NCBI GenBank assembly: GCA_024743405.1
Contig: JANSWP010000027.1
Span: forward strand, 1 to 64,000
Origin: Bacteroidota bacterium
GTDB lineage: Bacteria > Bacteroidota > Bacteroidia > Chitinophagales > Saprospiraceae
Length of the DNA stretch: 64,000 nucleotides
Direction: 5' to 3'
Shown here in pieces: positions 51,804 to 61,095 of the stretch (positions are counted from its first letter, which is position 1; each line of letters opens with the position of its first letter). The position numbers were made by a program, and so were the translations under genes. The notes under the pieces were generated by a model, which was not told where the DNA came from, did no database searches, and saw nothing but the letters and a program-made list of their open reading frames with translations.

Positions 51804-53090
51804 TTAATCAATTACGATCTTCCTGACTTTTCCAAGACCCCCTCCTTGGGTAAGAAATAAAGATCCGTTTGAATTAATAGTTAATCCCAATGTTTGACCA
51901 AACTTTGCTAGATGACCAGGTCCGTCTTCATATCCAAAGATGCTACCAGCAACTGTTTCAACGGTTCCATCCAAAGAGATTTTCCTTACACAATAATTTC
52001 CTGAATCACATAGAAAGATGTTTCCTAATTGATCCACAACTAAACCCCTTATTCCACTAAATTGGGCAGTATTGGTTGGACCGTCTAGGAATCCATTAAT
52101 ATTACCAGCAACCGTTGAAACCATCCCATTAGTAGTGATTTTTCTAATTCTGCCGCCGTCAGCGACCAATAAATTACCATCATTATCTAGCGTTACATCA
52201 ATTGGATAGGAAAATTGTGCTTGAGAGCCTATCCCATCCAAATAACCTGGTGAACTACCAGCAACAGTTGTCACATTGCCAGTTGGAGTGACTTTTCTAA
52301 TCTTGCTATTTAACAAGTCTGCCACATAGATATTTTCGTCTTGATCCACAGTAAGGCCAAAAGGAAACCAGAACTTTGCATTTTCACCTACTCCGTCTAC
52401 GAAACCAAATGAACTACTTCCCGCAATGTTGGAAACAGTTCCATTTGGGGTGATTTTTCTTATAGAATTATCAATGGTAGCATAGAGGTTACCATTTTTG
52501 TCCACTGCAATTCCCAAGGGAGTTTCCCGGCTAATTTCATCACTTGACCATAACGATATCATTGATCCAGTAGGACTTATTTTCACTATCTCATATGTTT
52601 GATTATTGGCAACATACAAATTTTCATCATCGTCTATATCCACATCAATTCCCCCATAATCGCTTGCGGTACTAACGGTGACATTGGGCAAATAGTTAGG
52701 AGTGGTAACAATGAAATCCGTAGATGAAAAACTAGTATTACCCATGGCAGTTACTGTAATAAAACCAGTGGTTGCCCCTTCAGGTACTGTGGTATTAATG
52801 CGCTGTTTATTTATGCTGTCTTGATAAATATACTTTGCTTCAGCCTCAATTCCATTGAATTTGACAATACTAGTATTTATGTGAGGCCCAGATCCTTCTT
52901 CAGGAGGAACTTCAGGAATGAAGTTTTTTCCAGTTATCGTCACGTTTCTTCCTATTATTCCACTACTAGGTGAAAAACTAAATATTTTTGGATAGGACAC
53001 CTCTGGATTATCTTTTGAACAGGAGGGGATCAGAAAAAGAAGGGTGACTGACCCCAAAAGAGCTATGAAAATTGTAGCGTGTTTATACAT
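51804..53090 (-). CDS. IPT/TIG and NHL-repeat lipoprotein
   Basis: 428 residues with a lipobox ending at about Cys24 (LFLIPSC). Residues ~35-125 form an IPT/TIG immunoglobulin-like domain (IFSFSPSSGIIGRNVTITGK, ATTGFITVTAMG). From ~135 come about six NHL/beta-propeller repeats of ~50 residues (e.g. GIAVDKNGNLYATIDNSIRK, LTVDQDENIYVADLLNSKIR, GLVVDQLGNIFLCDSGNY), each ending in a KI.P.G.V.T.AG unit. Probably a surface binding protein; ligand unknown. A 157-bp MITE lies 75 bp upstream of the start. Confidence 0.85.
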   Translation of the reverse strand: MYKHATIFIALLGSVTLLFLIPSCSKDNPEVSYPKIFSFSPSSGIIGRNVTITGKNFIPEVPPEEGSGPHINTSIVKFNGIEAEAKYIYQDSINKQRINTTVPEGATTGFITVTAMGNTSFSSTDFIVTTPNYLPNVTVSTASDYGGIDVDIDDDENLYVANNQTYEIVKISPTGSMISLWSSDEISRETPLGIAVDKNGNLYATIDNSIRKITPNGTVSNIAGSSSFGFVDGVGENAKFWFPFGLTVDQDENIYVADLLNSKIRKVTPTGNVTTVAGSSPGYLDGIGSQAQFSYPIDVTLDNDGNLLVADGGRIRKITTNGMVSTVAGNINGFLDGPTNTAQFSGIRGLVVDQLGNIFLCDSGNYCVRKISLDGTVETVAGSIFGYEDGPGHLAKFGQTLGLTINSNGSLFLTQGGGLGKVRKIVID

Positions 53091-53165
53091 GAGGAGAATG
53101 ATTAAATTTTTGAATTCAAAATGTACATATCTAAATCCAAGGAGTATTGACTTTTGTCACACTAA

Positions 53166-53322
53166 GTAACGAGTAAAGCATAACTTCATCATTTCACCTG
53201 CAATCTTTTATTCTAAAACGTCATTATTTTCCTCAGCAATAGCTGAGCTATTCCTTGAGTAAATGAATAATATTAGAACAAAACCTTTATCTCCAAATGG
53301 CGAACATATGCATTGCTCCTAC
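53166..53322. repeat. 157-bp MITE (family alpha)
   Basis: Left end GTAACGAGTAAAGCATAACT, right end complement GTAGGAGCAATGCATATG. TAA duplications at 53163-53165 and 53323-53325. Central hairpin AATAGC tga GCTATT. By eye about 80% similar to the copy at 2402-2559 over the whole length. No coding frame. Confidence 0.82.
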
Positions 53323-53489
53323 TAAAATATGTTATTCTAATTATGTCTCTTTTATGTTTTTTCTGATTTATACGCTGTTGGCAACTAATATTGTTTACTT
53401 TAGGTAAACGATTATCAAGCCTTCGAATTAATTTTAAAACTCTTTTGAGAATATTGAGTTTAATAGAGAATTAAAAAAGCCGAATTTCA

Positions 53490-54245
53490 ATGCAAGAATC
53501 TATAGGGTTTGACCCATCTCTGGTTTCTTATATCCTTATATTTATAACACTTTCCCTGATCATCTTTATAAGGTATCTTATTACTGCAGGGATGTATCAT
53601 TTTTTGGTATTTAAAAGCTTAAAAAATAGGCAATCGCCAAGGATATTACAATCACAAGAGTTTTCTTCCGATCAAATGAAGTCTGAAGTGATTCGCTCGG
53701 GTATCAGTTCTTTACTCTTTTCCGGTATCGCAGTTCTTATGCTTGGTTTATATTTAAATGATTTTACGCTGATTTATGAAGATTGGAGTGATTATCCTAT
53801 TTGGTATCACCCACTCGGAATTATCTTGATCTTGATCTTGCAGGATACATATTATTATTGGTTACATCGATGGATGCATATCTCTAGTGTTTTTCGCATC
53901 GTTCATAAATGGCATCACGACAGTATTCATACAAATAGTATGACCTCCTTTTCTTTCCATCCTATCGAAACATTATTGCAAGGAGTTCTATTTCCTATAT
54001 TAATCCTACTTATCCCTTTACATTTATATTGTCTGATATTTATCTTTATACTTATGACTATTTCAGCAATCATAAACCATGGCGCAGTAGAAATATATCC
54101 GAAAAGTGAGAGATTGGGCTGGATTCAGAAATGGATTATTGGAGCTACTCACCACGATTTACATCATCGGAAATTTTTGTTCAACTATGGATTATATTTT
54201 ACTTTTTGGGACAGGATTATGGGAACCGAACATGATAATAAATAG
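53490..54245 (+). CDS. Sterol desaturase / fatty-acid hydroxylase family protein
   Basis: 251 residues, membrane-bound di-iron enzyme family. Four or five transmembrane helices and the histidine boxes HRWMH (~residue 128), HKWHHDS (~145), a single-His region FHPIETLL, and HHDLHH (~223). It probably hydroxylates or desaturates a lipid or carotenoid; the substrate is not evident. Neighbouring genes give no pathway context. Convergent with the diadenylate cyclase gene. Confidence 0.88.
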   Translation: MQESIGFDPSLVSYILIFITLSLIIFIRYLITAGMYHFLVFKSLKNRQSPRILQSQEFSSDQMKSEVIRSGISSLLFSGIAVLMLGLYLNDFTLIYEDWSDYPIWYHPLGIILILILQDTYYYWLHRWMHISSVFRIVHKWHHDSIHTNSMTSFSFHPIETLLQGVLFPILILLIPLHLYCLIFIFILMTISAIINHGAVEIYPKSERLGWIQKWIIGATHHDLHHRKFLFNYGLYFTFWDRIMGTEHDNK

Positions 54246-54359
54246 ACTACTTCCTAACTTCTGCTATTTATTCTAGTTCGATTTTAAGACTTCAAAGGAC
54301 AGGAAACGACTGTTGTTCTGTTAGAAAAAGGTCTAATAGCATAAAGTCTCAAAGTAAAA

Positions 54360-55157
54360 CTAGGTATAATGCTTTTCTAACAATTCTAATAGTTTAGGTT
54401 CTGATAACCTGCGCTGTAATTTCCCATCAAAAGCAAATCCAATCGACCCTGTTTCTTCTGAAACGATAAAGGTCGCAACATTTGATCGTTCTGTAATGCC
54501 AACAGCAGCACGGTGCCGTAGACCTGCATTTTTGGGCAGGGAAGGACTTTCCGTAACAGGTAAAACACAACTAGCTGCCAAGATTTTACCCTTATCGATA
54601 ACTACAGCTCCATCATGAAGTGGACTTTCTTTATGAAAAATAATTTGCAATAATTGTTGACTTAAATCTGCGTTTATTGGTACACCTGAATGACTTAAAC
54701 TTTCCAAATCAATATTGTGCGAAAGAACAATGAGAGCGCCTGTTTTTTCTTTGCTCATCCGCAGAAGAGCAGATTTTATTTCTTGGATTTTAGTGAGCCG
54801 TTTTTCAGAATTTTCAAAGTTTTTATCAAGCCAAGTTCCGAAAAAATTTGACCGTTGACGCAGGGTGGTGTTCCCAAGTATTAATAAAAACCGTCGGACT
54901 TCAGGTTGGAAAATGATAACTAATATAATGACCCCAACTTTTACAAATTGATCCAATATTACGGTTAGCAAATCCATATCTAAAACACTAACCAACCAAT
55001 ATACCATGTATAAAAGGACGACACCAACGAAAATATTAAATGCAATACTACCTTTCAATAAAATGTATATTCGATACATCAAGTATCCAACAATCAGGAT
55101 ATCTAAGATATCCCAAACACGGACAGGTAAGAAACCGATATCAAAAATAAATGTCAA
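54360..55157 (-). CDS. cdaA: Membrane diadenylate cyclase (CdaA type)
   Basis: 265 residues, making c-di-AMP from two ATP. Three N-terminal transmembrane helices (~10-85), then the DAC domain with the DGA motif in ESPLHDGAVVIDKGKI and the RHR motif in NAGLRHRAAVGITE, plus FVVSEETGSI-like catalytic residues (FIVSEETGSIGF). The frame begins with TTG at 55157; no closer ATG fits, so TTG is likely real. No cdaR or glmM partner follows, unlike Firmicutes. Confidence 0.92.
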   Translation of the reverse strand: MTFIFDIGFLPVRVWDILDILIVGYLMYRIYILLKGSIAFNIFVGVVLLYMVYWLVSVLDMDLLTVILDQFVKVGVIILVIIFQPEVRRFLLILGNTTLRQRSNFFGTWLDKNFENSEKRLTKIQEIKSALLRMSKEKTGALIVLSHNIDLESLSHSGVPINADLSQQLLQIIFHKESPLHDGAVVIDKGKILAASCVLPVTESPSLPKNAGLRHRAAVGITERSNVATFIVSEETGSIGFAFDGKLQRRLSEPKLLELLEKHYT

Positions 55158-55342
55158 TTAATTGAATGTTTTATGAAATAAATGGTATATCATGATGAAG
55201 AAAAGGTACTAGGAAAAAGAGGTAAATATACGTTAGTAATGACGAAAAAATAATGTGGTCATTTTGACTGCCCTCCAAGACCACTATTACTGCAACGGCG
55301 CCATTGGCGCGATGTTGAAGTAAATTAAGAGGAAGTCATTTA

Positions 55343-55356
55343 TGTCCAAGCACTTA
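55343..55356 (+). repeat. IS630-type end fragment
   Basis: TATGTCCAAGCACTTA shares TGTCCAAGCACTT with the right end of the IS630 element (3970-3982) and TGTCCAAGCACTTA with 60053-60066. Only 14 bp agree, so this is suggestive rather than certain. It lies 40 bp beyond the GH2 stop codon. Confidence 0.4.
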
Positions 55357-55395
55357 CTTAGTTATCAAAAACTGTGATTTATTCAAGTCTCCCTA

Positions 55396-57903
55396 TTATT
55401 TTATACTGATTTCATCAACAAAAAGCCAAGCTCTATTCCCTGCTCCGGGATGCCAATCGGGAACCTTTGAAATATTGACAGCATTTACTCCAATGTATTT
55501 GTAGGTTTCTTTCCTATTGATATCAAATTTCACTCTTTCAATTTTAGTTTCGGTATCACTGAATAGCTCAAAATCTTTTTGACCAATTTCTGTGAAAAAC
55601 TTGCCGTCGTTGGAGATAGAAACAATTACTTTCACAGGAAAAAATATCCATGCATATTGACTTTGGATAAATCCTATTTCGATCGAATTAATTTCTTGAT
55701 CCTCTTTTTTTTCAAAAATAATGGATAGCGGATTGGCTTCAAACCCCTGCCATTTTCCATCTGAAAAAATTTGAGTACCATATTTCCCATCTATCAACGC
55801 AAAATCTCCGCCTGCTGTGTATTTTCGACTATATTCGAATTGATAATTTGGACGTTTCTGATTAAATTTTTGAAACTTTCGACCACTTATTTGACTTTGT
55901 TTCCCGTCTTTTGAAATAGAAATAGCTTGCAAATGGCTGCTTTTTTCAATAGAAAAAACACCATCGTAAAGAGTACTATTTTGATTGGGTATGGAACCGT
56001 CGAGTGTATAATAAATAGGATGATTGGCGGCTTGTCGAATAGAAATAGCTAAAGGTTCGTGGAAATGTTTTTCATAAGGTAAAATGGTCGGTGTGGTTAA
56101 ATAATTTCGAGTATTTATTGCGTGTACGACCTTTTCATTCATTTTTATGACTTTACGATCATAGGTCATCAAGCCATTAGTTTCCGTTTCTATATCTGTC
56201 GTTTGGGTATAAACAGCGGCACTCAACCCATTGTCAGCAAATGACCACACTTGGGAATAATAATTTTCATACTCAACGGTCATTTCTTGAAGGTTTTCAA
56301 ATTTGCGATATCCCCAATTCAATTGAGTCCACATATGGTTTTCTACAGGATAGCCCAATCCCCCAAATTCACCCAAAACCACCGCTCGATTTTCTTCTGG
56401 TGGCGGCATGTTTGGAGCAGGATAATTGTGAATATCAAAAATATCTCCTGTCCCCCGATCTTCCCAGCCACTAGCTAAATTGACCAGACGAGTAGGATCC
56501 AATTTTTTTACAAAATCAGTTATTCCAGCAGAGCGATGTTGTCCCCAACCTTCATTAAATGGAACCCACATGATTATGCTTGGATGATTATAGTGTGTTG
56601 TAATCATTTGAGTTAGTTCCTGTTCAAAATTTTGAATATGTTGAGATGAAGGGGTTAGATCTGGTGCCCCTACATTTACGTTTCCATTTGTATTAGGCAT
56701 ATCTTGCCATACTAAAATGCCTAATTTATCACACCAATAATAAAATCTTCGGGATTCTATTTTGACATGTTTTCGAAGCATGTTGAAACCCAATTTTTTA
56801 GTCACTTCAATATCATAACGGAGTGCTTCATCTGTTGGTGCAGTGTATAATCCATCTGGCCAAAAACCTTGATCGAGTGGGCCATTTTGAAAAAGAAATT
56901 TGTTGTTAAAAAATATTCGAGTAAATCCTCGGTCATCCTTCTGTAAGTCAACTTTTCGCATCCCAAAGTAGCTTTTTACTTCATCGATGGTTTCTCCTTT
57001 TTCATGAATCTTTACAGTTAAATCATATAAAAAAGGATCTTTAGGTGACCAAAGTTTTGGGTCATTCACTTTAATTGTAATAGGCTGATTAATAGATCCT
57101 TTCCCTAAATTTAATTTTCCATTTTGATCTTTAAATTCTATGCTAACTAATTGATCATTATTTCCATTTTGTGTTTTTGTGGAAATGGAAACGGTACTTT
57201 CGTCAATATTTGTTTCAATTTTCAAGGATTCAATGTAGGTCATGGGAACAGGTTCCAACCATACCGTTTGCCAGATACCAGAGGAAGGTGTGTAATAAAT
57301 ACCTGAAGGATTACTTACTTGTTTCCCTCTTGGATTAAAATGTCCCAAGTCAGAAGGATCCCACACCGCTACTTTTAATTCTTTTGTTTCACCAGCTTGA
57401 ATATGGTCTGAAAGATCAAAACTAAAAGGATCATAACCGCCTTGGTGCGTACCAATAGATTGACCATCAATTAATACAGTCGTTTCCCAATCCGATGCCT
57501 CGAAATGCAAAAGAACCCGTTGGTTTACCCAATCTTTTGGAATGGAAATTTCGCGTTGATAAACAATTTGTTCTTGTATACCAACGCTCTTTTTTACACC
57601 CGAAAGTGAAGACTCTATGGGAAAAGGAACTAGTATTTGTCCTTGTGCTGTATCCATTTTTGTTTGAAATTTCGGCAATATGGCATAATCCCATAATCCA
57701 TTTAGATTTATCCAATTGGTTCGCTTCATTTGAGGACGGGGATACTCAGCATGTACATTCTGAGGAGTTACTAGGTGAGTCCAAGGTGTTTCTAAAGTCA
57801 GCTGTTTTGGTTGCCAAGTGTCTAGATTTTGAGAGCCATTTTTTGTCTGGCAAGCTGAACAGAAAATGATAAAAAGAAAAAGAATGAATTGCTGGTTATT
57901 CAT
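55396..57903 (-). CDS. Glycoside hydrolase family 2 (beta-galactosidase-like) lipoprotein
   Basis: 835 residues with a lipobox (FIIFCSAC). Order: sugar-binding jelly roll ~60-220, immunoglobulin-like ~220-325, TIM barrel ~325-610 with acid/base Glu in VPFNEGWGQH and nucleophile Glu in VLGEFGGLG, then a chitobiase-type C-terminal domain (HPIYYTLDGSIPNQNST) and a discoidin-like module ending AWLFVDEISIK. Likely releases beta-linked galactose or a related sugar at the cell surface or in the periplasm. The downstream-of-promoter partner is the sialidase 79 bp upstream, so both are probably one operon for trimming sialylated glycans. Confidence 0.9.
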   Translation of the reverse strand: MNNQQFILFLFIIFCSACQTKNGSQNLDTWQPKQLTLETPWTHLVTPQNVHAEYPRPQMKRTNWINLNGLWDYAILPKFQTKMDTAQGQILVPFPIESSLSGVKKSVGIQEQIVYQREISIPKDWVNQRVLLHFEASDWETTVLIDGQSIGTHQGGYDPFSFDLSDHIQAGETKELKVAVWDPSDLGHFNPRGKQVSNPSGIYYTPSSGIWQTVWLEPVPMTYIESLKIETNIDESTVSISTKTQNGNNDQLVSIEFKDQNGKLNLGKGSINQPITIKVNDPKLWSPKDPFLYDLTVKIHEKGETIDEVKSYFGMRKVDLQKDDRGFTRIFFNNKFLFQNGPLDQGFWPDGLYTAPTDEALRYDIEVTKKLGFNMLRKHVKIESRRFYYWCDKLGILVWQDMPNTNGNVNVGAPDLTPSSQHIQNFEQELTQMITTHYNHPSIIMWVPFNEGWGQHRSAGITDFVKKLDPTRLVNLASGWEDRGTGDIFDIHNYPAPNMPPPEENRAVVLGEFGGLGYPVENHMWTQLNWGYRKFENLQEMTVEYENYYSQVWSFADNGLSAAVYTQTTDIETETNGLMTYDRKVIKMNEKVVHAINTRNYLTTPTILPYEKHFHEPLAISIRQAANHPIYYTLDGSIPNQNSTLYDGVFSIEKSSHLQAISISKDGKQSQISGRKFQKFNQKRPNYQFEYSRKYTAGGDFALIDGKYGTQIFSDGKWQGFEANPLSIIFEKKEDQEINSIEIGFIQSQYAWIFFPVKVIVSISNDGKFFTEIGQKDFELFSDTETKIERVKFDINRKETYKYIGVNAVNISKVPDWHPGAGNRAWLFVDEISIK

Positions 57904-57982
57904 AAAAATGTATTTATTTTTTGCGGACTGGCCGCTAAATAATTAATTCAAAGACCGATGAACTTAAAAATCATGAAGGCGA

Positions 57983-60037
57983 TTATTTAACCAAAATTTC
58001 GTCAACAAATAGCCAAGCTGGTGTTCCCTTACCATCGTGCCATTCAGGTATTGATCCAAAATTTTTGACGACGATTTTGATAAATTTGGATCTCTGCATT
58101 TCAAATTTATGATCTAAAAATAAAAGTTCCTTTTGTGTTGGACCTTTCGGGGCGGGATAATTCGCGGTATAGATTTTAGAAAATTCTTTTCCATCATTCG
58201 AGATATAAACATCAACTCCAGAAGTTGGAAATATCCAAGAATCCGTATCGGATAAATGACTGAGGGTAACTTGACTAAACTCAGTTTCTTTTTCTAGTTC
58301 TATGGTAATTTCGCAATTATCACCGCCAAAGCCACTCCATTCTTTTTCATGAAAATTTAGGGTTCCCTTTTTATGATCAAATAGTGAAAGTCCTCCTCCT
58401 CCCGAATAATTAGTATTCGCTGGATAAGTAAATGTAGCCTTTTTGATATCTAATTTTTTTCCCACTTGTGTGAATTTCGCTTTAGTTGTTTCACTTGGTA
58501 AGCATTGATCATGAAAAGCTTTAACCTTTAATATGGAAGATTGGGTAATCGTAAGGGCTTTTTCAAATAATGGGTCGTTTTCAGAAGGACTTCCTCCATT
58601 TAATGTGTAATGTATGCGAACATTAGGATAGTCTAAATTGGCCATCACATTCGTTGCATTCTCAAAAAGTAGAGCATCGTATTCCAATATCGGAGGCGCC
58701 AATTTAAATTCGTAACCTTTCGCTAAATCACTGTAAATAAGCTTTTTAACAAATTTATTGTCTGTATTATTCTTACCATTCACTAACCAATTCCAGTTAA
58801 AGTGTGCATAATGAATGCCTCCGTCATTTCCATGTTCATACAATAAACCAATTTTTTGGTCTTCTTGGATTACCAAATCAGAATAAGCAGATTCTCCAGA
58901 CCTGATTTCTCTACTTAACAGCCATGATTGTCCATTATCAAAACTAGCTCTTACCGTCATTTTTTCTCTATTCTTTTGGCTATGTGGGTTAGAAAACAAG
59001 AGAACTCTTTGACCCATCGGTGTTTCATAATCAATCATACTTGCTTGACAAATTGGGTCGAGTAAGTTCTTATCAATGTAGGTCGTATCCCAGTTGGTTC
59101 CTCCATTTGAACTAATCGCCACAATTCTATTTTTACTTTCTCCACTTTGATATCTAATATTTTGCATGATTCGTCCATCAGACAGTTGAACGGCAATTGA
59201 CTCATTGGCACTAGGAATATTTATGTGTTCCCCAATTTTCCATGATTTTCCATGGTCATCAGAGTAAAATGCATAAGCGTTATATTCTTTAAATCCATTC
59301 TGAGGCGCTCCCTGAGAATGGTTTGCGGGCACAAAAATTCTACCTTTTTGATCGCCTCTTGTTAACTGAATAGCATGTCCAGGGGTATTAGCATGAGTTC
59401 GCCAATCTTCCTTAAAATTATACTTGGGCGGATGCATTGGACGGTGAACTTCCATGGTAATATTGGATGGTTTGGACCATGTCTCACTATTGTCGGTACT
59501 AGTGCTATATAAAACTTCTCTCAAACCTTTTCCGTTTCGTGTTGCGCTTTCGTCCGCTGTGCCTGTGTTGTAAAATAAGAAAATCCGACCATTTGGATAT
59601 TGAGAATCAAGAAGGTCTACTACTGGAGCTGGGTTCCCTGCTTGCAGCTTACCATAATCTGCAACTATTTTTTGTTTACTCCAAGAAATGCCATTATCAG
59701 AACTTTTTCTAAGGAGAATGTCTACATTTCCAAAGTCAGAACAGCCATTTACTCGGCCCTCGGCAAAGGCTAAAAGATCTCCATTCGGTGCTTTTATTAT
59801 TGCTGGAATGCGATAACAAGCATAACCGTTTTTCCCATTTTCAAAAAGAGGAATTTCTGAAAAGTATTGACGATTTTGTCCTGTACAGATATTTGTTAAA
59901 AAAGTGATTAAGAGGAAAATTGAAAAAAATGAGACGAGTCGCCTTTTTTCAATAAATGAACCGTAAAAAATAATTGACTTCTTTTTTAATGAGCGCCAAT
60001 TTTCAATTTGATTTGGGTTGTTAGCTTTTATCCACAT
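57983..60037 (-). CDS. Exo-alpha-sialidase (GH33)
   Basis: 684 residues. Hydrophobic segment ~37-52 (FFSIFLLITFLTNICTG) after a long basic N-terminus; the true start may be later, but no ATG is available. Sialidase features: arginine-triad motif ACYRIPAI, EGRVNGCSDFGNVDI, five Asp boxes (SSDNGISW, STDNSETW, SDDHGKSW, SSNGGTNW, SFDNGQSW) and nucleophile Tyr in GESAYSDLV. C-terminal chitobiase-like domain (VRIHYTLNGGSPSENDP) and discoidin-like module ending AWLFVDEILVK, nearly the same tail as the GH2 neighbour. Releases terminal sialic acid. Confidence 0.92.
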   Translation of the reverse strand: MWIKANNPNQIENWRSLKKKSIIFYGSFIEKRRLVSFFSIFLLITFLTNICTGQNRQYFSEIPLFENGKNGYACYRIPAIIKAPNGDLLAFAEGRVNGCSDFGNVDILLRKSSDNGISWSKQKIVADYGKLQAGNPAPVVDLLDSQYPNGRIFLFYNTGTADESATRNGKGLREVLYSTSTDNSETWSKPSNITMEVHRPMHPPKYNFKEDWRTHANTPGHAIQLTRGDQKGRIFVPANHSQGAPQNGFKEYNAYAFYSDDHGKSWKIGEHINIPSANESIAVQLSDGRIMQNIRYQSGESKNRIVAISSNGGTNWDTTYIDKNLLDPICQASMIDYETPMGQRVLLFSNPHSQKNREKMTVRASFDNGQSWLLSREIRSGESAYSDLVIQEDQKIGLLYEHGNDGGIHYAHFNWNWLVNGKNNTDNKFVKKLIYSDLAKGYEFKLAPPILEYDALLFENATNVMANLDYPNVRIHYTLNGGSPSENDPLFEKALTITQSSILKVKAFHDQCLPSETTKAKFTQVGKKLDIKKATFTYPANTNYSGGGGLSLFDHKKGTLNFHEKEWSGFGGDNCEITIELEKETEFSQVTLSHLSDTDSWIFPTSGVDVYISNDGKEFSKIYTANYPAPKGPTQKELLFLDHKFEMQRSKFIKIVVKNFGSIPEWHDGKGTPAWLFVDEILVK

Positions 60038-60050
60038 AATTATTGATTTT

Positions 60051-60089
60051 TCTGTCCAAGCACTTAATGCCGAAAGAATAAGTTGGACA
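60051..60089 (+). repeat. IS630-type end with inverted partner
   Basis: TCTGTCCAAGCACTTA (60051-60066) matches the IS630 right end for 13 bp. Within 40 bp TTGGACA (60083-60089) forms the inverse of TGTCCAA (60053-60059), with CTTA/TAAG inside, so the piece is a small palindrome. It lies 14 bp upstream of the sialidase start. Confidence 0.5.
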
Positions 60090-60090
60090 T

Positions 60091-60193
60091 TTGGACAAAA
60101 TTATTTTGGTTCTAGTTTTTCTTAAAAAATACTTGCATAGCAGGGCTACGGAAGTATTTTTTAAGGAAGAATGGGAGCAAAAGAAGTCGTCCA
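60091..60193. repeat. 103-bp imperfect palindrome
   Basis: Arms of about 50 nt: TTGGACAAAATTATTTTG at the left against the complement CTGGACGACTTCTTTTG at the right, continuing to CTTAAAAAATACTTGC / complement CTTAAAAAATACTTCC near the centre. No coding frame. The outer end TTGGACA resembles the IS630 terminus, so it may be a non-autonomous derivative. Lies between the sialidase and the FISUMP gene. Confidence 0.65.
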
Positions 60194-60230
60194 GATGATC
60201 AAGTTATTTTTTTGGCGTTATTTGGCTAAT

Positions 60231-60863
60231 TTAATCTTTGATACAACGACAAGCATGTCCGGCATCTTGAGAACCAGGTGTAAACATAAAATATCCTTCC
60301 TCAAAATCATTGACTGTGATCAAAGCACATGTTGCAGCTTCTAGCCCAAATTTTGAGGAAGTCCAATATGAACCATGCCGTCCAAATCCTATGAATTTTT
60401 CAATGGCTGAATTGTAAAATCCAGATAAGTAAAGGTTTAAATGACTAGAACCACCTTTTTTTAAGGCTTGAAAAATATCTTGGTTACCTTCATTTTCAAG
60501 GTTTTCCGTATTTGAAAAATTGCTCACTAAGGTCATCCATTCTTCTTGAGAGGGTAGATGCCATCCTTTTGGGCAGGCTTTTTTGGCTTGATTCCAAGTA
60601 TATAATCTCCCTGCTACAGAGAATTCGACCTTTTCTCCATGATAATACCAAGAGCTATCTGTCTTGAATCTCAGATTGTTAGCAAGCCATATTTGGTTGC
60701 CAATTTGAATGGCAGGGTAGGACTGACCATCGCGTTGATCAGTGAATGCTTCCAATTTATTTACCTCTACCTCCATAGTCTTTTTAGGCGATTGTTCAGT
60801 TTCACCATTTTGACAAGATAATAGACTGGAGGTTAACAAAAAAGGCATCAAGAATTTCTGCAT
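60231..60863 (-). CDS. FISUMP-domain lipoprotein
   Basis: 210 residues with lipobox SSLLSC (Cys17). The mature part is the Fibrobacter-succinogenes-major-paralogous domain: RDGQSYPAIQIGNQIWLANN, GRLYTWNQAKKACPKGWHLP, SQEEWMTLVSNF, LSGFYNSAIEKFIGFGRHGS, YWTSS and a terminal CRCIKD. These are surface lipoproteins of unknown role, sometimes linked to adhesion. Same direction as the sialidase genes but separated by palindromic repeats. Confidence 0.88.
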   Translation of the reverse strand: MQKFLMPFLLTSSLLSCQNGETEQSPKKTMEVEVNKLEAFTDQRDGQSYPAIQIGNQIWLANNLRFKTDSSWYYHGEKVEFSVAGRLYTWNQAKKACPKGWHLPSQEEWMTLVSNFSNTENLENEGNQDIFQALKKGGSSHLNLYLSGFYNSAIEKFIGFGRHGSYWTSSKFGLEAATCALITVNDFEEGYFMFTPGSQDAGHACRCIKD

Positions 60864-60927
60864 GAAATTTTTGATGTAAATTTAAAAGATTGATGCTAAA
60901 AGAAAGGCAAAATTTAAAAATCAGAGG

Positions 60928-61095
60928 TTAGCAATATCCAAGATCTTTGTCATCACCAAACAAATCTTCAAGAGTTGCTTTAGATTCTTGGGCAATGTCA
61001 TTAGCATTACCAGTCGTTTCTATTTTTTCTTTTTTGTCTAAAGTTTGCGGATTATCACCTCTTTTCTTACTAAAAATCTCAATAAACTTTTTCAT
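60928..61095 (-). CDS. Small protein of unknown function (55 residues)
   Basis: ATG 61095 to TAA 60928-60930. Basic N-terminus (MKKFIEIFSKKRG), acidic C-terminus (ATLEDLFGDDKDLGYC) ending in a lone Cys. No transmembrane segment. The Lys-rich start followed by an acidic short tail is reminiscent of a peptide precursor, but no maturation enzyme lies nearby and no known precursor family is recognised. The plus-strand frame over the same DNA is a shadow of it. Existence as a gene is moderately supported by amino-acid composition. Confidence 0.45.
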   Translation of the reverse strand: MKKFIEIFSKKRGDNPQTLDKKEKIETTGNANDIAQESKATLEDLFGDDKDLGYC

